From Promicromonospora panici (GTDB lineage Bacteria > Actinomycetota > Actinomycetes > Actinomycetales > Cellulomonadaceae), in contig NZ_UWYY01000023.1 in the NCBI RefSeq assembly GCF_900608595.1, positions 1 through 64,000 on the forward strand: DNA of 64,000 nt, written 5' to 3'. Shown one piece after another: positions 9,159 through 16,463 of this stretch. The notes under the pieces are model-generated. The model ran no database searches, was not told the origin of the DNA, and saw only the letters and a list, made by a program, of their open reading frames with translations. The stretch's first letter is position 1; each line of letters starts with the position of its first letter. The translations under genes and the position numbers were made by a program.

Positions 9159-9279
9159 GTGCGGCTTCCTGTCGTCGTGGGGGAGCCCGCTGCCGGGCCC
9201 GGGATGCTCGGCACCGACTGGTCGGCGCCGTCGACGCCCATGGTGCTCGACAGTTGCGCGGGAGTCATCAAGACTGGCG

Positions 9280-9306
9280 GATTCGATCAGTCTGACTGAT
9301 TGAATC
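9280..9306. promoter_or_regulatory. 27-bp near-perfect palindromic operator
   Basis: Left arm GATTCGATCAGTC (9280-9292), central T, right arm GACTGATTGAATC (9294-9306). The arms are complementary at 12 of 13 positions. The palindrome lies between the divergent SIS and amidohydrolase genes and contains the CGATCAG motif also found twice upstream of the DeoR gene. It is probably bound by that DeoR-family protein. Confidence 0.7.
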
Positions 9307-9414
9307 GCGTAACAAATCGGCAATCTGCTCACGCATGCCCGATCCTCTGTGATGGCACGCTCACGTCGAGCACTTTCGCCGACCTGCACCCGACCCGCCG
9401 CCGAGGAGGCAGTC

Positions 9415-10518
9415 ATGAGCCACGTTCACGACCCGCTGGGAGCCGCCGGCCCGGACGGTCCCGCCGACACGGCGGTGCCGAACCTCCGGCTCGTCGACTG
9501 GGCCCCGCGGCCGCAGGTCTCCGTCCCCGTCACCCGGGTCGCGCGCGCGGCGGTGCCCGCGATCGACGTGCACAACCACCTCGGGCGCTGGCTCACCACC
9601 GACTGGTGCGCGCCCGACGTCGCCGCGCTGCTCGCGATGATGGACGACGCCGGCGTCGAGACCGTCGTCAACCTCGACGGGCTGTGGGGTGACGAGCTGG
9701 ACGCCAACCTCGACCGGTACGACCGGGCCCACCCGGGGCGCTTCGTCACCTTCTGCCAGATCGACTGGACGCTCCTGGGCCGCGCCGGCGGGGAGCGCGA
9801 GATCCAGGAGCAGCTCCGCGACAGCGCCGCGCGCGGCGCCCGGGGCCTCAAGGTGTGGAAGAACGTCGGCCTCACGGTCCGAGGGCCCGACGGCGAGCTC
9901 GTCCTGCCCGACGACCAGCGAGTGATCGACGTGCTCACCCTGGCCGGCGAGCTCGGGCTGCCGGCCCTCGTCCACGTCGCCGACCCGAAGGCGTTCTTCG
10001 AACCCCTGGACGCGCACAACGAACGGTTCGACGAGCTCGCCGGCCAGCCGGGCTGGTCGTTCGCCGACCGGGACCGCTTCCCGTCCTTCGACCAGCTCCT
10101 GGACGCGTTCGAGTGCCTGCTCGTGGCCACGCCGGGCACCCGGTACATCGGGGCGCACGTCGGCTGCGTGGCCGAGGACCTCGACCGCGTCGAGCGGCTC
10201 CTGCGCGCGGCGCCGCACCTCGTCGTGGACATCGCGGGCCGGCTCGGCGAGCTCGGCCGGCAGCCCCGACGGTTCCGGCGGCTCGTCGAGGCCTTCCCCG
10301 ACCGCGTGCTCTTCGGCACCGACGCCTTCCCGCTCTCCCCCGAGCAGCTCGAGGTCCACTTCCGCTTCCTCGAGACCGACGACGAGTGCTTCGACTACGC
10401 GCCGGGCGAGGAGGTGCCGCCGCAGGGCCGGTGGCAGATCGCCGGCGCCGCCCTGCCCGCTCACCTGCTCCCGGGCCTGTACGCGGGCAACGCCCGGCGT
10501 GTGCTCGGGCTCCCCTGA
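9415..10518 (+). CDS. amidohydrolase 2 family metal-dependent hydrolase
   Basis: A 367-residue TIM-barrel hydrolase of the amidohydrolase-2 type. Metal ligands appear as the N-terminal HxH pair (DVHNH, His53/His55), a mid-sequence LVHVADP, IGAHVGC, and a C-terminal LFGTDAFP Asp. Start 9415 has GAGGAGG eight bases upstream. It is divergent from the SIS gene across the 27-bp palindrome, so it is probably co-regulated with the amino-sugar locus. It is not a recognisable NagA/AgaA deacetylase. Lactone hydrolysis or decarboxylation are alternative activities of this family, and the substrate is unknown. Confidence 0.75.
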   Translation: MSHVHDPLGAAGPDGPADTAVPNLRLVDWAPRPQVSVPVTRVARAAVPAIDVHNHLGRWLTTDWCAPDVAALLAMMDDAGVETVVNLDGLWGDELDANLDRYDRAHPGRFVTFCQIDWTLLGRAGGEREIQEQLRDSAARGARGLKVWKNVGLTVRGPDGELVLPDDQRVIDVLTLAGELGLPALVHVADPKAFFEPLDAHNERFDELAGQPGWSFADRDRFPSFDQLLDAFECLLVATPGTRYIGAHVGCVAEDLDRVERLLRAAPHLVVDIAGRLGELGRQPRRFRRLVEAFPDRVLFGTDAFPLSPEQLEVHFRFLETDDECFDYAPGEEVPPQGRWQIAGAALPAHLLPGLYAGNARRVLGLP

Positions 10519-10606
10519 GCACTCGACGGTGCGCTCACGCTGCTGCGGCACTACGCGACGAGATAAGCGCTTCGGGCCGGCCAGCACACGATGCCAGGAT
10601 GGCGGC

Positions 10607-12373
10607 ATGGTTCTCGACCCGAGCCGTCGGCTGCAGTCCCTGTACGTCCCGGCGGGCGACGGCGTGCGGCTCGCCGTCGACGTCTGGCTACCGGTCGGAC
10701 GGATCGCCGCCGGCGAGACGGTCGGTGCTGTGGTCCGGACGACGCGCTACTACCGGGCCACCCGGCCGGCCGGCGTCGGCCCTGAGCACGACGCCAACCG
10801 GGCGGAGGGCGAGCTGTGGAACGCGGCCGGCTTCGCGTTCGTCGTGGCCGACGCGCGCGGCACCGGCGCCTCGTTCGGCGTCAGGACCAGCGAGCTCGGC
10901 GAACGCGAGATCGCCGACTACGACGAGCTGATCAGCTGGGTGGCGGCCTGGCCGTGGTCCAACGGCCGGGTCGGCGCTTACGGCACGTCCTACGAGGGCC
11001 AGGCCGCCGAGCTGGTCGCGCGGCTCCGGAACCCGCACCTGGTCGCCGTGGCGGCGCTGTTCAGCCCCAACGACCCGTACCGCCAGCTCTTCTACCCGGG
11101 CGGCGCCGCCACGTCGGGCAGGTACGCGCGGTGGATGTCCGAGGTCCAGCTCAAGGACGGCGTCGCCGGGGCCCGCGAGCGGCTGGCCGAGCTGCGCGGG
11201 CTGCCCGCGGACGCGATCGAGCTGCCGACACCGGTCAAGCCGGTCGACGGCCCCGACGGCCCGGCCCTGCTGGCCGAGGCGGTCGCGGACCATCAGGCGA
11301 ACGTCGCCGTGGACGAGCTGATGGACCGGGTGCCGTTCCGCGACGACCGGGTCGACGGGCTCGACTGGCTGAACACCACACCGGCAGCCGCCTACGACGC
11401 GATCGCCGCGACCGGCGTCCCCCTCCTGACCCGGGTCGGCTGGGTGGACGGCGCCTTCGTCACCGGCGCCCTGACCCGGTTCGCTGCCCTGCCCAACCAC
11501 CAGACGGTGGAGATCGGGCCGTGGGGGCACGGCGGCCGCACGCACGCCGACCCGCTGCGGCCCCTCGATCCGCTCGACGGCGGCGAGCCGGCCGGCCCCG
11601 AGGGGCAGGACCGCCGCCTGGTCGAGTTCTTCGCGCGCTACCTCGCCGACGACCCGGCACCGCCGTCGGGAAACGGCACGCTGACGTACAGCACGCTCGG
11701 CACGGACCAGTGGCGGACGGCGGAGTCCTGGCCGCCCGAGGACGTCGCCGCGCGGCGGCTGTACCCGGGTACCACCGGTGACCTCGCGGACGAGCCGGAG
11801 CCGGCGTCGACGGTCCGGTACGTCGTCGATCCCGGTTCGTCGACCGGCCCCACCAACCGCTGGCTCGCCGGCGAGCTCGGCCAGGGCGCGGCCTACCCGG
11901 ACCGGCGTCGGGCCGACGAGACGCTGCTGACCTTCACCTCCGCCCCGCTCCCGGCCGACCTCCAGGTTCTCGGCTTCCCCGTGGTGACGCTTCGCCTGGC
12001 GACCACCGGGTCCGACGGCGTGGTCTACGTCTACCTGGAGGACGTCGGACCGGACGGTGCGGTGACCTACCTGACCGAGGGCTGCCTGCGGTTCCTCCAG
12101 CGGGCGACGGCCGGGCAGGCCGAACCCACGGGGCTCGGCGTGCCGCGCAGCTTCGCCCGCGGCGACGGGCAGCCGGTCGAACCGGGCGAGGACCTCGACC
12201 TCGTGGTCGAGCTGCTACCGGTGTCGGCGCTGCTCCGGTCGGGTCACCGGATCCGGATCGCGATCGCCGGTGACGACGCCTCGTGCTTCTCGTACCACGG
12301 CGCGCCGGGCGAGACCTTCACTCTCACACTGGGCGAGTCCACGCACCTCGACCTTCCTGTCGTCAGCGGGTGA
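10607..12373 (+). CDS. CocE/NonD family hydrolase (X-Pro dipeptidyl-peptidase S15 type)
   Basis: A 588-residue alpha/beta hydrolase. The N-terminal catalytic domain carries the nucleophile elbow YGTSYEG (Ser128), and the loop GPWGHGGRTH near 304-313 supplies a likely catalytic His. The C-terminal half is the jelly-roll domain of the S15/CocE family, with the conserved LRSGHRIRIAIAGDDASCFSY region split around 545-560. Family members hydrolyse esters or remove Xaa-Pro dipeptides. No signal peptide is seen, so it is cytoplasmic. The ATG at 10607 is preceded by CAGGA at good distance. It stands alone, not clearly part of the sugar locus. Confidence 0.8.
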   Translation: MVLDPSRRLQSLYVPAGDGVRLAVDVWLPVGRIAAGETVGAVVRTTRYYRATRPAGVGPEHDANRAEGELWNAAGFAFVVADARGTGASFGVRTSELGEREIADYDELISWVAAWPWSNGRVGAYGTSYEGQAAELVARLRNPHLVAVAALFSPNDPYRQLFYPGGAATSGRYARWMSEVQLKDGVAGARERLAELRGLPADAIELPTPVKPVDGPDGPALLAEAVADHQANVAVDELMDRVPFRDDRVDGLDWLNTTPAAAYDAIAATGVPLLTRVGWVDGAFVTGALTRFAALPNHQTVEIGPWGHGGRTHADPLRPLDPLDGGEPAGPEGQDRRLVEFFARYLADDPAPPSGNGTLTYSTLGTDQWRTAESWPPEDVAARRLYPGTTGDLADEPEPASTVRYVVDPGSSTGPTNRWLAGELGQGAAYPDRRRADETLLTFTSAPLPADLQVLGFPVVTLRLATTGSDGVVYVYLEDVGPDGAVTYLTEGCLRFLQRATAGQAEPTGLGVPRSFARGDGQPVEPGEDLDLVVELLPVSALLRSGHRIRIAIAGDDASCFSYHGAPGETFTLTLGESTHLDLPVVSG

Positions 12374-12435
12374 ACGGCGCGTGAACTGCTCCGGCACGAA
12401 AGGCGGCCAACGCCCGCTCTTGGCAGAATGCCCAT

Positions 12436-12915
12436 ATGGCCGCACTTGAGGACCTCCTCGACGACTACATGTTCAGGTCCGAGTCCGAGACGGACAGGAA
12501 CGAGAAGTTCGCGGAGCTGATGAAGGCATTCCTGCGTACGGACGAGGAGTGGGCCGCCCAGTTCGACGCCGTCTGGTCATGGGACGAATGGCCTGAGCAC
12601 GAGGGGCCGCGCGACGGGATCGACCTCGTCGCCCGCGAGCACGACACGAAGAACCTCGTAGCGGTGCAGTGCGCATTCCACGATCCGAGCCAGCCATTGT
12701 CGAAGCCGGATGTCGCCCCATTCCTCTCGGCGTCGAACAAAGCGCCATTCACGGCGCGACTCGTGCTCGCGACCACCGATACCTGGAACAAAGATCTGGA
12801 CGAAGAAATTCAGGATGATGAAATACCCGTCACCCGAATCGGCCTGAAGCAGATGCTGGATTCGTCGGTCGACTGGGCCAGGTTCAGGCCCCAGGCGGTG
12901 GCAGCCGCCGGATAG
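12436..12915 (+). CDS. solitary Mrr-like nuclease domain, active-site Lys missing
   Basis: The 159 residues resemble the N-terminal restriction-endonuclease-like (Mrr_cat_2) domain of large helicase/type ISP restriction proteins. These show GIDLVA, then a Gln-x-Lys strand, then KPDxxxFLSAS and an IPVTRIG end. Here the Asp is present (GIDLVA, Asp63) and the Gln is present (AVQCAF, Gln78), but the catalytic Lys is Ala80. No helicase or methylase follows, so this is a stand-alone domain. The second half uses A/T-ending codons (AAA, GAA, ATA) unlike its neighbours, a sign of transfer. It is probably inactive as a nuclease; any present function is unknown. Confidence 0.65.
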   Translation: MAALEDLLDDYMFRSESETDRNEKFAELMKAFLRTDEEWAAQFDAVWSWDEWPEHEGPRDGIDLVAREHDTKNLVAVQCAFHDPSQPLSKPDVAPFLSASNKAPFTARLVLATTDTWNKDLDEEIQDDEIPVTRIGLKQMLDSSVDWARFRPQAVAAAG

Positions 12916-13070
12916 AACCGCACGATCACCCGCTCGATCTACCCAGGCGAAGCACCCCCCACGTCGCTCCGCTCACAGGGTGAAAACCGACACGAATTCC
13001 ATGCATTTACATGGAACTTCCACCCAAATGCCCGCGAACCGGACCGGGCAATACTACGTGAAGGATCGAT

Positions 13071-13529
13071 ATGTCACTCACCACCGCCAGCTCACTCGAC
13101 GGCGGCCTCATTTCCTCGGTCTGCAGAACCTACGGCGGCCCTTCCACGGACGGCTGGTACACCCGGACCCGCGCGGACGGCGGGGAGTACTCGGCCGTCG
13201 TCGACCACCCCGCGCTGCCAGGGGCTCTGGAGACCACCGGCGTCCGCATCTGCCGAGGGGCCGCCGTCGACCTTGCCGACCAGTGGGCGTTCTTCGACGA
13301 CCTGGCCCCCGCCGCCGCCTTCGTCCACGCCGGCCGCATGTCGAACATGAGGGCGTCGTGGGACCTCTTCGAGGCCGCGGAGGTGCGGGCCTTCTGCCCC
13401 GAGCACCGCTGCGAGGAGGCCGCACTCCTCCTCGGTCGCCAGGTCCACGAGAACCTGGAGATCCACGGCCTCGTGGCCCGGTTCGCCGCGACCCTCCCCG
13501 AGGTGCCAGACGCTCAGGTCACCAGGTGA
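13071..13529 (+). CDS. hypothetical protein
   Basis: A 152-residue soluble protein with no family I recognise. The ATG at 13071 follows an AAGGA ribosome site at proper spacing. It has three separated cysteines or Cys motifs (SVCRTYGG, RICRGAA and FCPEHRC); the last, with its His, could bind metal. The N-terminus is Ser/Gly-rich and no signal peptide or membrane helix is seen. The stop codon lies inside the loop of a long palindromic terminator. It has no evident operon partner. Confidence 0.6.
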   Translation: MSLTTASSLDGGLISSVCRTYGGPSTDGWYTRTRADGGEYSAVVDHPALPGALETTGVRICRGAAVDLADQWAFFDDLAPAAAFVHAGRMSNMRASWDLFEAAEVRAFCPEHRCEEAALLLGRQVHENLEIHGLVARFAATLPEVPDAQVTR

Positions 13530-13552
13530 CCTGAGCCTCTGACACCTCGGGG
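13496..13552. terminator. long palindromic terminator overlapping a stop codon
   Basis: A 57-base inverted repeat. The outer arms CCCCGAGGTG and CACCTCGGGG enclose a near-perfect inner stem CAG..GCTCAGGTCACC / GGTGACCTGAGC..CTG. The stop of the 13071 gene (13527-13529) lies in the inner stem. The core is shared with the palindrome at 14955-14993. Confidence 0.75.
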
Positions 13553-13606
13553 AAGTTCTGCAAAAGTGGGCAGAGCCGACCATCCTGCCGCCGAAGGGAG
13601 CCCGAC

Positions 13607-14245
13607 ATGGTGTGGACGCATGTCGTCCCGGACCTTCTGGGCGTCTTCTTCTTTGCCGTCTCCGGCTCGCTGCTCGCCGTCCAGCGCCGCTTCGACATCG
13701 TCGGCTCGCTCCTGCTGGGCACCTGCGTCGGCCTCGGCGGCGGGATCCTGCGGGACGTGATCCTCGACGTCGGTGTGCCCCGCGCCTTCGGCTCGCCGAT
13801 CTACCTCGTCCCGCCCGCGGCCGCCGCGGTCGTCGTGTACTTCTTCGCACATGTCGTGCAGCGGTACCACGACGTCCTGCTCACGTTCGATGCCGCCGGG
13901 ATGGCGCTGTTCTCGGTCACCGGCACGCTGGTCTCGCTCGCGGCGGGCATGAATCCGGCGGGGGCCACGATCCTCGGTGTGGCCACCGCCGTGGGCGGCG
14001 GCGTCATCCGTGACGTCGTCGCGAACGACGTGCCGCAGATCTTCCGTTCCCGTGGCCTGTACGCGATCCCGGCGCTGCTCGGCGCCGCCCTGACGAGCCT
14101 CGCCTCGTGGGGCGACTGGTTCACCCTCGCCGCGGGCTTCGCCATCGCCGCGCTCGTGTTCGGCCTGCGCATGGTCTCCCTGCGCTATCGCTGGGAAGCG
14201 CCTCCCTCCGGGGGTAGACGAACCAGTCCGTACACCCCGGCGTAG
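13607..14245 (+). CDS. TRIC channel / UPF0126 family membrane protein
   Basis: A 212-residue membrane protein with seven likely transmembrane helices arranged as two repeats. Each repeat carries the family's glycine signature followed by Arg-Asp: LGGGILRDVIL near 43-53 and VGGGVIRDVVA near 127-137. Prokaryotic members are homotrimeric monovalent cation channels related to eukaryotic TRIC. The ATG at 13607 has GAAGGGAG upstream. The C-terminal tail is basic and cytoplasmic, and its codons overlap the TetR-type operator at 14213-14236, so this operator lies inside coding DNA. Confidence 0.85.
   Translation: MVWTHVVPDLLGVFFFAVSGSLLAVQRRFDIVGSLLLGTCVGLGGGILRDVILDVGVPRAFGSPIYLVPPAAAAVVVYFFAHVVQRYHDVLLTFDAAGMALFSVTGTLVSLAAGMNPAGATILGVATAVGGGVIRDVVANDVPQIFRSRGLYAIPALLGAALTSLASWGDWFTLAAGFAIAALVFGLRMVSLRYRWEAPPSGGRRTSPYTPA
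14213..14236. promoter_or_regulatory. TetR-type operator upstream of tetR gene
   Basis: Half-sites GGTAGACG (14213-14220) and CGTACACC (14229-14236) flank AACCAGTC. The layout and most bases match the stronger 24-bp palindrome at 15049-15072. The position suggests autoregulation of the TetR gene at 14310, and the site overlaps the end of the TRIC gene. Confidence 0.55.
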
Positions 14246-14309
14246 ACTGGTCGGTCAGATCAGCCGGGACCAACGATCATCCGGGACCAACGGGGGAGCA
14301 GGCAACGAG

Positions 14310-14936
14310 ATGAGCACGACGACGCCAGCCGGGCCGCCGATAGCCCTGTCCGACCCAGGCAGCGCCCGCTCCACCCGGGACCGCATCCTGGATGCGGCGA
14401 CCGAGCTCTTCTACGCGCACGGGATCCGTGCGATCAGCGCCGACAAGATCATCGAGCGCGCCGGGATCACGAAGGTCACGTTCTACCGGCACTTCCGGAC
14501 CAAGGACGCCCTCGTGCTCGCCTACCTCGAGCGGCAGGCCGCGTGGGAGCGCGACACGCTCGGCTGGCTGCGGGAGTCAGCCGGCGACGACGCCGAGGCG
14601 CTGCGCCGGTTCGCCGCGGCGGTCGGCGCCGTGACCTGCAAGCCGGGCTTCCGTGGCTGCGCGTTCATCAACGCGGCGGCCGAGTACGCCGACCCGGACG
14701 GGCCCGTCCGGAAGGTGGTCGCCGAGCACCGCGCCTGGTACCGGGAGCTGTTCGCCACGATGCTCGGCCGGCTGGGTGTGACCGACACCGCGCAGGCCGC
14801 CGACGAGCTGATGATGCTGCGCGACGGCGCCATGGTGTCGGGATCCCTCGACGAGCCGTCCCGCGTGGGCGACGCCCTGGAGCGGGCGATCTTCGCGATC
14901 GTCGACGCCGGCCGGGCGACCCGCACGATCGACTGA
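14310..14936 (+). CDS. TetR family transcriptional regulator
   Basis: A 208-residue TetR-type repressor. The N-terminal helix-turn-helix (about 20-70) shows RDRILDAATELFYAHG, SADKIIERAGITKVTFYRHF and RTKDALVLAYLE in family order. The C-terminal ligand domain contains two Cys residues close together (VTCKPGFRGCAF) that could sense thiol-reactive compounds. It lies directly upstream of the Ohr/OsmC gene. Matching 24-bp palindromes in front of both genes suggest that it represses itself and the peroxidase gene. Ohr is more often controlled by the MarR-type OhrR. Confidence 0.87.
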   Translation: MSTTTPAGPPIALSDPGSARSTRDRILDAATELFYAHGIRAISADKIIERAGITKVTFYRHFRTKDALVLAYLERQAAWERDTLGWLRESAGDDAEALRRFAAAVGAVTCKPGFRGCAFINAAAEYADPDGPVRKVVAEHRAWYRELFATMLGRLGVTDTAQAADELMMLRDGAMVSGSLDEPSRVGDALERAIFAIVDAGRATRTID

Positions 14937-14954
14937 CCGCAGGCCCCGCGGAGC

Positions 14955-14993
14955 GTCAGACGCTCAGGCCACTCGGTGACCTGAGCGTCTGAC
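14955..14993. terminator. palindromic terminator, copy of the 13496 core
   Basis: GTCAGACGCTCAGG (14955-14968) pairs with CCTGAGCGTCTGAC (14980-14993), and CAC/GTG extends the stem toward the loop. It lies just after the TetR gene. The stem sequence is nearly that of the 13496-13552 terminator. Confidence 0.75.
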
Positions 14994-15048
14994 ACGTCAC
15001 AGGTTCGAGCTCGATCCGTGACTTGTGTGCCGAGGCAATCATCCATAC

Positions 15049-15072
15049 GGTAGACGTACTAGTTCGTCTACC
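15049..15072. promoter_or_regulatory. 24-bp TetR-type palindromic operator upstream of ohr
   Basis: GGTAGACG (15049-15056) and CGTCTACC (15065-15072) are exact inverted arms around TACTAGTT, itself nearly symmetric. It lies 14 bases before the Ohr/OsmC start, so bound repressor would block transcription or initiation. The best guess for its binder is the TetR protein at 14310. Confidence 0.7.
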
Positions 15073-15085
15073 ACCGGAGAGCAAC

Positions 15086-15514
15086 ATGGCTGACAGCATC
15101 TACACCGCAGTGGCAACCTCCACGGGCGACGGCCGCGCCGGAGGCCGGGCCGCGTCCGACGACGGCGTGCTGGACCTCACCCTGGCGATCCCCACCGCGA
15201 TGGGCGGGCCGGGCGGGGGCACGAACCCCGAGCAGCTCTTCGCCGCCGGCTGGGCGTCCTGCTTCCACAGCGCGCTCAAGGGTGTCGCCGCCGCGCAGAA
15301 GATCAAGTTCACCGACTCCGCGGTGGTCGCCGAGGTGGCAATCGCGCCGACCGGTGACGGTTCGTACGGCCTCAGCGCCGCGCTGCACGTCGAGCTCGCC
15401 GGCGTCGACCAGGCCACCGCGGACGACCTCGTCGAGGCCGCGCACAAGGTCTGCCCCTACTCGAACGCCACCCGCGGCAACATCCCGGTCACGATCGACG
15501 CCACGGTCGCCTGA
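15086..15514 (+). CDS. ohr: organic hydroperoxide resistance protein, Ohr/OsmC family
   Basis: A 142-residue thiol peroxidase that reduces organic hydroperoxides. The family's two reactive cysteines are present: Cys59 in AAGWASCFHSAL and Cys123 in VCPYSNATRGNIPV. The length and the NPEQLFAAGW motif are typical of Ohr rather than OsmC. The ATG at 15086 follows CGGAGAG. The gene sits behind the TetR regulator and its operator. A longer reading from 15023 would start inside the operator and is rejected. Confidence 0.93.
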   Translation: MADSIYTAVATSTGDGRAGGRAASDDGVLDLTLAIPTAMGGPGGGTNPEQLFAAGWASCFHSALKGVAAAQKIKFTDSAVVAEVAIAPTGDGSYGLSAALHVELAGVDQATADDLVEAAHKVCPYSNATRGNIPVTIDATVA

Positions 15515-15524
15515 CCCCACCAAG

Positions 15525-15597
15525 CCGGCCGTTGAGTGCTGGACATTCGCCCCTCCGGAGCCGGATCAGGGGCGAAGGTCCAGCACTCAACGGCCGG
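15525..15597. terminator. strong bidirectional terminator, 73-base palindrome
   Basis: CCGGCCGTTGAGTGCTGGAC (15525-15544) pairs perfectly with GTCCAGCACTCAACGGCCGG (15578-15597). A second inner stem, TTCGCCCCT / AGGGGCGAA, continues after a single mismatch. It separates convergent ohr (plus) and the membrane-anchored protein (minus). Confidence 0.88.
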
Positions 15598-15598
15598 G

Positions 15599-16381
15599 TC
15601 AGTGGTTGGTGTGCGGCTCGGCCTCCGTCGACATTCCCGAGTGCAGCGGCAGGAACGCGTGCAGGTGTCCGCGGTCCGCGCCGATGTACTGCAGGTCGAG
15701 CTGGACGGCCGCCTGGGCCCACGCATCGACCGCCCGGGAACGCAGGTCGCCCGCGACACCGTAGAGCCGCTCGGCGCCCTCCGAGGCACCCGCGTCTCCC
15801 GCGCCACCCGTCTCCCCCGCCAGCTCGAGGACGTCCAGCGTGTCGCCGAGCAGCGCGGTCGAGAGCAGCAGCCCGTTGCGCACGATGTTGTGCTCGGACG
15901 ATCCGGGTGGCAGCGCCTCGACCTCCCCCGCCACCTCCTGGACGACGTCGCGCCACTCGCCCAGCTCGGCCGACGTCGGCCGCTCGGGGCGGGCCTCGTC
16001 CGTCGGCAGCGCCTCGTGCAACCCGTCCATCACCGGCAGCAGACGCTCCTGCGCCGACACGGCGAGCTCCGCCGCCGCCGTCAGGTTCTCGTCGTTCCGC
16101 TCCACCTCCGCGGCCTCCAGCTCCGCCACCCGGGCGGGATCGACCTCGATCCCGCCGGGCAGCGACTCCAGTTCCCACGGCCGCACCAGCAGCAGCACCA
16201 GGACCACGGCGGCGGCCACCAGTGCGACCGCCACCGTGACGCCCACCCTCGTCCGCCGACGCCACGCGGGCGACGGCGGACGAGGTCCGGGGCGGCCGGC
16301 ACCGCCCCGGCTCGACGGACGTGCCGCGGCGCTCGGCCTGCTCCGCGGCTTGTTCCGCGGTCTGGTCCTCGACTTCGGCAC
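15599..16381 (-). CDS. hypothetical single-pass membrane protein
   Basis: The 260-residue protein has a strongly basic, Arg/Pro/Ser-rich cytoplasmic N-terminus of about 47 residues and one membrane helix at about 47-67 (VGVTVAVALVAAAVVLVLLL). An acidic, Ala/Glu-rich, mostly helical extracellular domain follows. A GTG start at 16381 is used because GAGGAG lies eight bases upstream. The C-terminus is His-rich (HLHAF, HTNH). No known family is recognised. It shares direction with the large ThuA gene at 16464 and may be cotranscribed. Confidence 0.65.
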   Translation of the reverse strand: MPKSRTRPRNKPRSRPSAAARPSSRGGAGRPGPRPPSPAWRRRTRVGVTVAVALVAAAVVLVLLLVRPWELESLPGGIEVDPARVAELEAAEVERNDENLTAAAELAVSAQERLLPVMDGLHEALPTDEARPERPTSAELGEWRDVVQEVAGEVEALPPGSSEHNIVRNGLLLSTALLGDTLDVLELAGETGGAGDAGASEGAERLYGVAGDLRSRAVDAWAQAAVQLDLQYIGADRGHLHAFLPLHSGMSTEAEPHTNH

Positions 16382-16463
16382 GTCCTTGCTCCTCTCGGTC
16401 GGAGATCTCAGCCGGCCGGCCCAGCCGGGAAGCCCCCGGCCAGCCGGCCCAGTCAGACCACGG

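Noticed and set aside
12954..13070. Possible short plus-strand gene before 13071
   Set aside because: It begins in a different frame without a ribosome site, and its translation is Arg/Pro-rich noise, while 13071 has AAGGA.
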